Below, one piece after another: positions 17,289-24,611 of a stretch of 32,791 nucleotides of DNA. The translations under genes and the position numbers were made by a program. Under the pieces are notes generated by a model. The model was given only the letters and a program-made list of their open reading frames with translations, had not been told where the DNA came from and searched no databases. Position 1 is the stretch's first letter; the number at the start of each line of letters is the position of its first letter. Source of the stretch: Chitinophagaceae bacterium (GTDB lineage Bacteria > Bacteroidota > Bacteroidia > Chitinophagales > Chitinophagaceae); contig CANCRC010000007.1 in the NCBI GenBank assembly GCA_947380435.1, positions 1 to 32,791 on the forward strand. The letters are read 5' to 3'.

Positions 17289-18416
17289 ATGAATCAAAAA
17301 AGATCCGACAACTTTGATAAGTTTTCTAATAAGAAAAAAGGAAGCGCGGTTAAAGAAGAATATAGACAAGAGAAAAAGAAAGCTAAAATTGAAATGAGGG
17401 CGGCTGGAGAAGCCATGCGTCAAAGAAAAAAAGACAAAGAAAGAGGTATTCCTGTTGAACCCTTAGGCAATAATAAAAGAATTCCCCCTGCTTCTAAAAG
17501 AACAGCTACTTCTTATGTAAAAAAAGGAGAGGCCCCTAAATATGGTGAATTAGCTAGCCCCTTTCCTGCTAAATCTAAGTTCACTAATAAAAGAACGCCA
17601 GCATCTATGGACAAGGCGGATGAAAAAAGAACAGCCTCTATTGGCAAGGTAACCGCAGCTGCCGATGCCCCTTTTGAACAAATGCCTTTGAATAAATACA
17701 TTGCACATGCAGGTATATCGGGTAGAAGAGAAGCCGCTGAATTGGTGAAGGCAGGACATGTGGCAGTAAATGGTGATACCGTTTTAGAACCAGGCTATAA
17801 AGTGAAGTATAAAGATGTAGTAAGATTAAAAGGTAAAGTATTACAGCTACAAGTAACGCCGGTATATATCTTATTAAATAAACCAAAGGATTATATCTGT
17901 ACCGCTTCAGACCCAGAAGGAAGAAAAACTGTTTTAGATATTATTAAACACGCGACTACACAAAGAATGTTTCCGGTGGGTCGTTTAGATAGAAATACAA
18001 CAGGTGTTTTAATTTTAACCAATGACGGCGACCTTGCACAAAAATTAACACATCCTTCTTACGAGATAAAAAAAATATACGAAGTTACTTTAGATAAACC
18101 GGTGACCAAGGCCGATATGGAGTCTATTGCTGCAGGTGTTGAATTAGAAGATGGTTTTATTGCAGCCGATGCAGTAAGTTATTTATCGAATACTTCTAAA
18201 AATGTAATTGGTATTGAAATTCATAGCGGCCGCAATAGAATTGTGCGTCGTATTTTTGAACATTTAGGCTACGATGTAAGACATTTAGATAGAGTGATGT
18301 TTGCCAACTTAACTAAGAAAAATGTGGACCGTGGCAAATGGCGTTTTTTAGCAGAGAAAGAAGTAAGGCTGCTTAAGTTTTTGAATAAATCATTTACCAG
18401 AAAATCTTCCAACTAA
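17289..18416 (+). CDS. RluB/RsuA-family pseudouridine synthase with basic N-terminal extension
   Basis: This is probably a ribosomal-RNA pseudouridine synthase of the RsuA/RluB/RluE/RluF family. Residues 1-130 are a Lys/Arg/Glu-rich, low-complexity extension (KKKAKIEMRAAGEAMRQRKK and similar) with no visible fold. Residues about 131-185 form an S4 RNA-binding domain (PLNKYIAHAGISGRREAAEL), and the catalytic domain follows. Its active-site Asp is Asp234 in PVGRLDRNTTGVLILTNDGD, with YILLNKPKDYICT upstream and GRNRIVRRIFEHLGYDV near the end. Which uridine it modifies cannot be read from the sequence; RluB (U2605) is the closest guess. It sits between rlmN and another pseudouridine synthase with gaps of 11 and 7 nt. 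Confidence 0.9.
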   Translation: MNQKRSDNFDKFSNKKKGSAVKEEYRQEKKKAKIEMRAAGEAMRQRKKDKERGIPVEPLGNNKRIPPASKRTATSYVKKGEAPKYGELASPFPAKSKFTNKRTPASMDKADEKRTASIGKVTAAADAPFEQMPLNKYIAHAGISGRREAAELVKAGHVAVNGDTVLEPGYKVKYKDVVRLKGKVLQLQVTPVYILLNKPKDYICTASDPEGRKTVLDIIKHATTQRMFPVGRLDRNTTGVLILTNDGDLAQKLTHPSYEIKKIYEVTLDKPVTKADMESIAAGVELEDGFIAADAVSYLSNTSKNVIGIEIHSGRNRIVRRIFEHLGYDVRHLDRVMFANLTKKNVDRGKWRFLAEKEVRLLKFLNKSFTRKSSN

Positions 18417-18423
18417 GTTTTAC

Positions 18424-19134
18424 ATGTTATCTATATTATTTGAAGACGAGGATATGATTGTATTAAATAAACCCGCTGGTTTATTTAGCATCCCAGACCG
18501 TTTTGGGAAAGAAGTATCCCTAAAATCTTTATTGCAAGAAAAATACGGAGAAATTTTTACTGTACACCGTTTAGACCAATTTACGAGTGGCTTAATTGTA
18601 TTTGCAAAAAATGCAGAAGCGCATAAATTATTAAGTGAATTATTTGAAGGAAGAAGTATTGAAAAAAAATACCTAGGCTTGGTTTTAGGCAGACCTCCTG
18701 CAGAAGGAAGTATTGACCAACCTATTATGGAACATCCTGGGAAAAAAGGAACCATGGTCATTCATGCAAAAGGAAAAATAGCTTTAACTACTTATCAGGT
18801 ACTTACTTATTACAAGCGCTATGCTTGGCTCAATTTTCAAATTCATACAGGCCGCACGCATCAAATACGCGTGCATGCTAAACAAATGGGACATCCCATA
18901 GTAGCCGATGATGTATATGGAGACGGTGAGAAACTATTATTATCTTCCATTAAAAAGAAAAACTTTAAGCTAAGTAAAGCAGAAGAGGAAGAAAGGCCAT
19001 TACTCGCTAGACAAGCTTTGCATGCACATTCACTATCGTTTATCTACAAAGAAAAAGAGCTTCATATAGAAGCTCCTTTACCAAAAGATTTAACAGCTAC
19101 TTTACAGCAACTTGATAAATGGAATAAAGAATAA
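18424..19134 (+). CDS. RluA-family pseudouridine synthase without an S4 domain
   Basis: This 236-residue enzyme isomerises uridine to pseudouridine in rRNA or tRNA. It has ILFEDEDMIVLNKPAGL at the N terminus, the catalytic motif VHRLDQFTSGLIVFAKN with Asp51, LNFQIHTGRTHQIRVHAKQMGHPI, and DDVYGDG after it, the standard RluA/TruC order. There is no S4 domain, as in RluA, RluC-like short forms and TruC. An insert of Lys/Glu-rich residues (about 175-195) precedes the C-terminal RQALHAHSLSF. The target site is not readable. It is last in the rlmN operon, 7 nt after the preceding gene, and is convergent with the amidohydrolase gene. Confidence 0.9.
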   Translation: MLSILFEDEDMIVLNKPAGLFSIPDRFGKEVSLKSLLQEKYGEIFTVHRLDQFTSGLIVFAKNAEAHKLLSELFEGRSIEKKYLGLVLGRPPAEGSIDQPIMEHPGKKGTMVIHAKGKIALTTYQVLTYYKRYAWLNFQIHTGRTHQIRVHAKQMGHPIVADDVYGDGEKLLLSSIKKKNFKLSKAEEEERPLLARQALHAHSLSFIYKEKELHIEAPLPKDLTATLQQLDKWNKE

Positions 19135-19174
19135 TAATCTTCATTTCATTTTTTATATAATCTCTTTTTACTTT

Positions 19175-20461
19175 TTATTTAAGTGTGTTCTTATACACTA
19201 CCCCATCCTTCATTACAAAATTCACTTGACCCATTAGTTCTATATTTTTTGTAAGGTCTCCAGGCACTGCAATAATATCCGCTAATTTATTTTTTTCAAT
19301 ACTTCCTAAGATAGCCTGCGTACCCATTAAGTCGGCAGCATTCCAAGTAGCAGCTTGAATAGTTTCAAGAATGGGCATACCTCCTTCTACCATATATCTA
19401 AATTCAATCCAGTTTTTCCCGTGTGCATACACACCTGCATCTGTACCAAATGCAATCTTCACACCTGCTTTATAGGCTTTAGAAAAAGTAGCTTGAATTC
19501 TGGGCCCAATTTCCAAAGCTTTTTTAGTAACCATGGACGGATAATAGCCTGGAATTTTTGCAGAATCTGCAGCAGATCTTCCTGCAATAATAGTAGGCAC
19601 TAAATAAGTACCATATTGTTTCATTAAAGGAAATACCGATTCATCCATTAAAGTACCATGCTCAATTGAACTAACTCCACCACGAATAGCACGTTTCATT
19701 GCTTCCACACCATGACAATGTGCAGCTACTTTAAATCCATAATCTTTTGCAGCCGCCACAATGGCTTTTACTTCTTCTTCTGTAAACTGAGGATTTTCTC
19801 CATTCGCAGCCATACTTAATACGCCACCACTTGCTGTAATTTTAATGACATCAGATCCTTCTTTATATCTTTGCCTTACTGCTTTGTAAGCATCTTCTGG
19901 GCCATTGATCACACCTTCTTTAGGACCAGGGTCACCCATTATATCTTTTCTATAGTTATTGGTAGGATCGGCATGACCACCTGTGGTCGCAATAGATTTT
20001 CCAGCTGTATAAATACGCGGTCCAATCACAGCCCCTTTTTGAATTGCTTTTCTTAAAGCAATATTCACACCCGAACCTCCTAAATCTCTCACTGAAGTAA
20101 ATCCGGCCATTAAATCTTTTTCCGCAAATTTTAATGAACCAAATGCAACATCTGCATCGTTTAATGTAAAGCCTTCTAAATAATGATTGGGACTGGTTTC
20201 ACTTTCAATATGCACATGCATATCCATTAAACCTGGCATGACAGTACTTGTTTTTAAGTTCATTACTTTATCAGCAGCAGTGCCTATTTGATACCCATCT
20301 AGTACATCCGTAATTTTATTACCCTCAATGACAATTGTTTTTTCTTTTAATACTTGCAATTGTCTTACATCAATTAATTGACCACATTGCAAATAGGTTT
20401 TTTGTGCTTGGCTAGTAATGACTAAAAGCAGAAAAGATACACTGAATAAAAAATGCTTCAT
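19175..20461 (-). CDS. Exported metal-dependent amidohydrolase (imidazolonepropionase-like)
   Basis: This is a 428-residue amidohydrolase-superfamily enzyme with a signal peptide (MKHFLFSVSFLLLVITSQAQ), so it acts outside the cytoplasm. Metal-site residues are visible: the HxH of PGLMDMHVHIES (His82, His84), the Lys in GSDVIKITASGG, His in KVAAHCHGVEAMK, His in VSSIEHGTLMD and Asp in IAFGTDAGVYAHGKN. Together these fit a binuclear subtype I amidohydrolase of the group annotated as Xaa-Pro or imidazolonepropionase-like peptidases. Substrate is unknown; cleavage of small peptides or cyclic amides is the usual assignment. The gene stands alone, with the peroxiredoxin terminator just upstream. 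Confidence 0.88.
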   Translation of the reverse strand: MKHFLFSVSFLLLVITSQAQKTYLQCGQLIDVRQLQVLKEKTIVIEGNKITDVLDGYQIGTAADKVMNLKTSTVMPGLMDMHVHIESETSPNHYLEGFTLNDADVAFGSLKFAEKDLMAGFTSVRDLGGSGVNIALRKAIQKGAVIGPRIYTAGKSIATTGGHADPTNNYRKDIMGDPGPKEGVINGPEDAYKAVRQRYKEGSDVIKITASGGVLSMAANGENPQFTEEEVKAIVAAAKDYGFKVAAHCHGVEAMKRAIRGGVSSIEHGTLMDESVFPLMKQYGTYLVPTIIAGRSAADSAKIPGYYPSMVTKKALEIGPRIQATFSKAYKAGVKIAFGTDAGVYAHGKNWIEFRYMVEGGMPILETIQAATWNAADLMGTQAILGSIEKNKLADIIAVPGDLTKNIELMGQVNFVMKDGVVYKNTLK

Positions 20462-20489
20462 ACTTAAATTATTTAGAGATTAAATATAC

Positions 20490-20521
20490 AAAAAAACCTC
20501 AGCCTTTTATAGCGGAGGTTT
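20490..20521 (-). terminator. Rho-independent terminator of the peroxiredoxin gene
   Basis: A 10-bp stem with one mismatch, AAACCTCAGC (20494-20503) against GCGGAGGTTT (20512-20521), encloses an 8-nt loop. On the minus strand it runs into seven T residues (20490-20496, partly in the stem). It lies 76 nt after the peroxiredoxin stop and just before the amidohydrolase start. Confidence 0.8.
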
Positions 20522-20596
20522 AATTTATTAGGCAATAACTCGAATCACCAGTGACACACTGTTTACTGAATCGTTCACTACCTTATAGGGTTTTGC

Positions 20597-21232
20597 TTAT
20601 TTATTCGGCTGCGGGGTATAACGTAAATAAGGTTTTACTATATTGAGTCCTTTAGGGAATTTAAGGAGGGCGTCTTCTGTTTTAACAGCAGGCACTACTA
20701 TGACATCTTCCCCTTCCACCCAATTTGCAGGTGTGGCTACACTATAGTTGGCTGTTAACTGCAAAGAATCAATAACTCTTAATACTTCTACAAAATTTCT
20801 TCCTGTAGAAGCTGGATAGGTTAAGGTTAATTTAATTTTTTTATCAGGACCAATAATAAATAAAGAACGAACCGTAAAAGTTTCAGAAGCATTGGGGTGT
20901 ATCATATCATAAGCATTGGCAACTGCTTTATCTTCATCGGCTATAATAGGAAAACCCACTGTTACATGTTGTGTCTCGTTAATATCTTTTATCCATTTAT
21001 GATGACTTTCTACTCCATCAACACTTAAGGCTAATACTTTTACATTGCGTTTTGCAAACTCTTCTTGCAAAGCAGCAGTGCGCCCTAATTCGGTGGTACA
21101 AACCGGAGTGAAGTCGGCAGGATGAGAAAATAAAATGCCCCAACTGTCACCTAAATATTGATGAAAGCTAATATCACCAGTACTTGTTTTTGCTTTAAAA
21201 TCGGGAGCAATATCCCCTAGTCTTAAACTCAT
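20597..21232 (-). CDS. 1-Cys peroxiredoxin, Prx6 type
   Basis: This thiol peroxidase reduces hydrogen peroxide and organic hydroperoxides. The 211-residue sequence has the active-site block FSHPADFTPVCTTELGRTA, with the peroxidatic Cys45 and Thr42/Arg nearby. It contains no other cysteine, so the resolving thiol must come from another molecule. The extended C-terminal domain (NWVEGEDVIVVPAVKTEDALLKFPKGL) is characteristic of the Prx6 subfamily. No signal peptide is present, so it is cytoplasmic. It has its own promoter box and terminator, and a palindrome lies directly upstream of the box, suggesting individual control. Confidence 0.94.
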   Translation of the reverse strand: MSLRLGDIAPDFKAKTSTGDISFHQYLGDSWGILFSHPADFTPVCTTELGRTAALQEEFAKRNVKVLALSVDGVESHHKWIKDINETQHVTVGFPIIADEDKAVANAYDMIHPNASETFTVRSLFIIGPDKKIKLTLTYPASTGRNFVEVLRVIDSLQLTANYSVATPANWVEGEDVIVVPAVKTEDALLKFPKGLNIVKPYLRYTPQPNK

Positions 21233-21303
21233 ATTTTATTTTTTTGTGTGTGAATAATCTCATCCCTCTTATTTAATATCAATAGATAATGAGAAAGAGA
21301 ACA

Positions 21304-21311
21304 CAAAGATA
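21304..21311 (-). promoter_or_regulatory. Promoter -7 box of the peroxiredoxin gene
   Basis: On the minus strand this is TATCTTTG, a full match to TAnnTTTG, with about 65 nt of leader before the ATG at 21232. The -33 position has no TTTG; a palindrome occupies that place, which would fit a promoter that needs an activator. Confidence 0.6.
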
Positions 21312-21319
21312 TGTATTTC

Positions 21320-21334
21320 CTACTAATTTAGTAG
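21320..21334. promoter_or_regulatory. Perfect 15-bp palindrome, candidate operator of the peroxiredoxin gene
   Basis: CTACTAATTTAGTAG consists of 7-bp perfect inverted arms (CTACTAA/TTAGTAG) around one central base. It covers roughly -17 to -33 relative to the start expected from the box at 21304-21311. It lies 12 nt after the rimM stop and has no T-tract, so it is a poor terminator. A dimeric regulator site is the more likely reading; the regulator is unknown. Confidence 0.45.
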
Positions 21335-21346
21335 ACTTTTGTATAT

Positions 21347-21880
21347 TTATTTTTCAGTAGGAGGCAGCGTATATAAATCCAATAAGCCATCGGGTAGTTC
21401 AACGCTAATGGTTTTCGCCTTATGGTTCACCGCTTTTAAACTTTCCTCATGCAAAGGAATATAGGCTTCTTGGCCTTGGTATAATATAGTCACCATTAAT
21501 TGATGAGGTTGTTCAATCACTTCTTGAATAACACCTAAAGACTTTCCAGCTTCCACCACCGTGTAGCCTAGCAAGGCCAAAGGAGATTGCTTATCCACTA
21601 ATTTTTGAAATTCATCTTGAGGTAACCATACTTTTTTACCTAAAAGCATGGCAGTAGCTTCTCTACTATTAATGCCTTCCAATTGCAAATGTGTAATGGT
21701 ATCTGTTTTAGCAGCAGCGCTTTGAATAAAATAGGGAATAAAACTTGCTGCATTTTTTTCTACAAAAATGGCATCAATACCTTTAAAATGAATGGGCTTG
21801 CCCAAGGCATGTTCAATAATAACATGGCCAGTAATTCCATGCGGTGCCACAATTTTTCCTATATGTATGTACTGACTCAT
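21347..21880 (-). CDS. rimM: Ribosome maturation factor RimM
   Basis: RimM assists 30S subunit assembly, mainly the head around S19 and the 16S 3' domain. The 177-residue protein has the N-terminal RimM domain opening YIHIGKIVAPHGITGHVIIEHA, the ITHLQLEGINSREATAMLLGKKVWLP block, and a PRC-barrel second half (LLGYTVVEAGKSLGVIQEVIEQPHQLMVTI ... YIPLHEESLKAVN). Length is usual. The ATG at 21880 lies about 100 nt after rpsP, with a terminator hairpin in between, so rimM is either expressed by read-through or from a weak promoter of its own. Confidence 0.94.
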   Translation of the reverse strand: MSQYIHIGKIVAPHGITGHVIIEHALGKPIHFKGIDAIFVEKNAASFIPYFIQSAAAKTDTITHLQLEGINSREATAMLLGKKVWLPQDEFQKLVDKQSPLALLGYTVVEAGKSLGVIQEVIEQPHQLMVTILYQGQEAYIPLHEESLKAVNHKAKTISVELPDGLLDLYTLPPTEK

Positions 21881-21917
21881 TTGCTAATTTAATTCATTTA
21901 TCGACAAAATCATTTTC

Positions 21918-21954
21918 AAAAAAAACCCCCAATTCCGTTGATAGGAACCAGGGG
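21918..21954 (-). terminator. Terminator or attenuator between rpsP and rimM
   Basis: On the minus strand CCCC, a small asymmetric bulge, and TTCC pair with GGAA and GGGG around a 7-nt loop (21937-21943); eight T residues follow (21918-21925). It lies 28 nt after the rpsP stop and 37 nt before rimM. It looks like a true Rho-independent terminator, so it should cut rimM expression relative to rpsP. Confidence 0.75.
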
Positions 21955-21982
21955 CTTTTATAAAGCTAGATTAATTTTAAAA

Positions 21983-22492
21983 TTATTCTGCAGCAGGCGT
22001 CTCTTCTGTTGTTGCCTCTGCTGCTGGTGCAGCTTCCTCTTCAACTGGTGCAGCAACTTCTTCAGCTACTGGCTCTGCTACTTTTTTAGCAACAGGTACA
22101 TACACTTTTTTAGCAGCTTCTGCTTTTTTGTGTGTATCACTAGTGCTTGCAATTTTTATTTCATGTGCTGCATACCATGTTTGGAATTTCTCCATTGCGG
22201 TTGCATCATCAAACAAACCTAATTTTACTCCACGAAGTAAATGTTTCAAATAAAGAACTCCTTTGAAAGATAAAATTCTGTGAACGGTGTCTGTAGGTTG
22301 AGCACCTTTGTTTAACCACTCCAATGCCTTTTGACGATCCAATTGGATAGTTGCAGGAACTGTTAATGGGTTGTAAGTACCAATTTTTTGGATGAATTTA
22401 CCATCTCTTGGTGCACGTCCGTCAGCCACTACTATAAAGTAGAAAGGCCTTTTTTTACTACCGTGACGTTGTAGTCTCATCTTTACTGCCAT
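21983..22492 (-). CDS. rpsP: 30S ribosomal protein bS16 with long acidic C-terminal tail
   Basis: bS16 is a primary-binding protein of the 30S body. Residues 1-85 match the family: [42 protein letters not shown] and [23 protein letters not shown]. After that the protein continues to 169 residues, about twice the E. coli length. It has a middle segment and then a tail from about residue 130 made almost only of Ala, Glu, Pro, Val and Thr ([20 protein letters not shown]). Extended bS16 tails are known in Bacteroidota. It has the best promoter in the window and a terminator after it. Confidence 0.96.
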   Translation of the reverse strand: MAVKMRLQRHGSKKRPFYFIVVADGRAPRDGKFIQKIGTYNPLTVPATIQLDRQKALEWLNKGAQPTDTVHRILSFKGVLYLKHLLRGVKLGLFDDATAMEKFQTWYAAHEIKIASTSDTHKKAEAAKKVYVPVAKKVAEPVAEEVAAPVEEEAAPAAEATTEETPAAE

Positions 22493-22538
22493 GTTAAATA
22501 GAAATTTATAGGCGTTATTAAATAGGGTTAACCGGGTG

Positions 22539-22569
22539 CAAATATAGTAAAAACCACCGAATAAACAAA
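22539..22569 (-). promoter_or_regulatory. Promoter of rpsP
   Basis: On the minus strand TTTG (22566-22569) is followed after exactly 19 nt by TATATTTG (22539-22546). This is a full match to the Bacteroidota pattern TTTG-N19-TAnnTTTG. The predicted start leaves a leader of about 40 nt before the rpsP ATG at 22492. Confidence 0.75.
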
Positions 22570-22624
22570 GGAAAAAGGGGTTTAAAACCTATTAATATAT
22601 GATTATCAATGACTTAGGATAAAA

Positions 22625-23944
22625 TTAGCGTCTCAAACCAGGCATTTTACCTGCCATTGCCCCCGATGACATCTGCTTCATCATCTGCTTCATTTGGTCA
22701 AACTGCTTCATAAAAGCATTGATTTCTCCAATATCCTTTCCTGCCCCTTTGGCAATTCTTTGTTTGCGACTAGTTGAAAGTAAATCCGGATTTCTTCTTT
22801 CCAAAACAGTCATCGATTGAATAATGGCTTCCACTCCTTTAAAAGCATCGTCTTTAATGTCTACATCTTTTAAGCTTTTGCCCATGCCTGGAATCATGCC
22901 CATTAAATCTTTTAAATTGCCCATTTTTTTGATCTGCTGTATCTGCGTTAAAAAATCTTCAAAATCAAATTGATTTTTTCGAATTCTCTTTTCTAATTTT
23001 TTAGCTTCTGCTTCATCAAATTGCGATTGCGCTTTTTCAACCAAGGAAGTTATATCTCCCATGCCTAAAATTCTTTGCGCCATTCTCTCTGGATGAAAAA
23101 CAGTAAGGGTATCTAATTTTTCACCACTGCTCATAAACTTAATAGGTTTATTCACGGTGTACTTAATAGACAAGGCCGCACCCCCTCTAGTATCACCATC
23201 TAACTTGGTTAATACTACGCCTGTAAAATCTAAACGCTCATTAAAAACTTTAGCTGTATTCACTGCATCCTGCCCTGTCATTGAGTCTACAACGAATAAT
23301 ATTTCTTGAGGTTGAATTTCATTTTTAATAGCAGCCACTTCATTCATCATTACTTCATCCACCGCTAAACGCCCCGCCGTATCAATAATAATTACATTTT
23401 TATTATTTGCTTTGGCATAGACCAATGCATTTTGTGCAATAGAGACTGCATTTTTATTTTCTCTTTCTACAAAAACATCTACTCCAATTTGTTCTCCTAA
23501 TAAAGTTAGTTGATCCATGGCTGCAGGGCGATAAATATCGGCAGCTACTAATAAAGGAGATTTTTTTTGTGCCTTTAAATAGTTAGCCAACTTACCAGAA
23601 AAAGTAGTTTTACCAGAACCTTGTAAACCCGCTACTAAAATAATGGTGGGGCTTTTGGAAAGGTCCATCAAGGAAGCTTCATTACCCATTAAGGCCGTTA
23701 ACTCATCTTGCACAATTTTCACCATCAATTGTCCTGGGCTAATGGCATTAATAACTTTGGCACCAATGGCCTTTTCTTTAATACTATCTGTAAATTCTTT
23801 GGCTATTTTAAAATTGACATCGGCATCCAACAAAGCTTTTCGGATATCTTTTAGGGTATTGGCAACATTCAATTCATTAATTCTCGCCTGCCCTTTTAGG
23901 TGCTTAAACGCAGATTCTAATTTTTCACTCAAACTATTAAACAT
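22625..23944 (-). CDS. ffh: Signal recognition particle protein Ffh
   Basis: Ffh binds signal sequences and 4.5S RNA and, as a GTPase with FtsY, targets ribosomes to the membrane. The 439-residue protein has the N domain (residues 1-90) and the NG GTPase motifs GLQGSGKTTFSGKLA, DTAGRLAVDE, and TKLDGDTRGGAALS. FHPERMAQRILGMGD follows at the linker. The Met-rich M domain contains MGNLKDLMGMIPGMGK and RKQRIAKGAGKDIGEIN, and ends QMKQMMKQMSSG. Length is normal. It has its own promoter box; no clear terminator is seen in the 132 nt before rpsP. Confidence 0.97.
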   Translation of the reverse strand: MFNSLSEKLESAFKHLKGQARINELNVANTLKDIRKALLDADVNFKIAKEFTDSIKEKAIGAKVINAISPGQLMVKIVQDELTALMGNEASLMDLSKSPTIILVAGLQGSGKTTFSGKLANYLKAQKKSPLLVAADIYRPAAMDQLTLLGEQIGVDVFVERENKNAVSIAQNALVYAKANNKNVIIIDTAGRLAVDEVMMNEVAAIKNEIQPQEILFVVDSMTGQDAVNTAKVFNERLDFTGVVLTKLDGDTRGGAALSIKYTVNKPIKFMSSGEKLDTLTVFHPERMAQRILGMGDITSLVEKAQSQFDEAEAKKLEKRIRKNQFDFEDFLTQIQQIKKMGNLKDLMGMIPGMGKSLKDVDIKDDAFKGVEAIIQSMTVLERRNPDLLSTSRKQRIAKGAGKDIGEINAFMKQFDQMKQMMKQMSSGAMAGKMPGLRR

Positions 23945-23964
23945 ACATACATCATTAAGGGGAG

Positions 23965-23972
23965 CAAAGATA
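23965..23972 (-). promoter_or_regulatory. Promoter -7 box of ffh
   Basis: On the minus strand this is TATCTTTG, a full TAnnTTTG match ending 20 nt before the ffh ATG at 23944. The -33 element is not convincing. The rest of the 272-nt divergent gap (to 24216) is AT-rich with no other structure I can support. Confidence 0.55.
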
Positions 23973-24216
23973 AGTGATCATAATGAGTCATGCATCATGA
24001 ATTAAAAAGGTATAAATACGTTAAAATTAGGAAATTACAGCGTATTGTAATATGATATAAGATGTTGAATTTCAAATACTTATGCCAATTTAGATAATAC
24101 TCTATATATGTCTTGGCAGTTTGTTAACTAATAAAGAATAAAAAATACTTGGAACCTAACCTTTATTTAATATTATTGCATCAAACGAATCAATTTTTAA
24201 GAGGAGCTAGTTATAT

Positions 24217-24600
24217 ATGAGTAAGAAACAATTATTTACACTTGAATTTCCGGTGAGATGTTCACCCAATATTTTATTTGAATTTTTATCCACTGCCTCT
24301 GGATTACAAGAATGGTTTGCGGACAAAGTAGACGAATGGGAAAATGTTTTTAGTTTTTCATGGAATAAAGGTGTGCCAGAGAAAGCAGAATTAGTGGACC
24401 AAGAGCCTGATAAATTTATAAAGTTTAGATGGTTGCATGGCGAGAAGAATGAATACTTCGAATTTAGAATTGAAAAAACTGAAATTTCAAATCAAACTAT
24501 TTTAATCGTGAAAGATTTTGCTGAGAAAAACGAAGTCAAAGATCAAAGCCGACTTTGGGAATATCAGATCAAAGAACTCTTTCATCGTATAGGTAGTTAG
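24217..24600 (+). CDS. START-like (SRPBCC-fold) domain protein
   Basis: This 127-residue protein looks like a single helix-grip (START/AHSA1-type) domain, a fold that binds hydrophobic ligands. The N-terminal LEFPVRCSPNILFEFLSTASGLQEWFADKVDEWENVFSFSWN has the first strand and helix with the W-F pattern of AHSA1-like proteins. The C-terminal RLWEYQIKELFHRIG is the long closing helix. It lacks a signal peptide. An AGGAG at 24202-24206, 10 nt before the ATG, may be chance. It is first in a tight run with an LptF/LptG permease 11 nt downstream. From memory this pairing is conserved in Bacteroidota, hinting at a link to envelope lipids; no ligand is known. Confidence 0.82.
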   Translation: MSKKQLFTLEFPVRCSPNILFEFLSTASGLQEWFADKVDEWENVFSFSWNKGVPEKAELVDQEPDKFIKFRWLHGEKNEYFEFRIEKTEISNQTILIVKDFAEKNEVKDQSRLWEYQIKELFHRIGS

Positions 24601-24611
24601 CACCTACAATT

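Noticed and set aside
24202-24206. AGGAG 10 nt before the START-like gene as a Shine-Dalgarno site
   Set aside because: No other gene in the window has such a site and Bacteroidota generally do not rely on them; probably chance.
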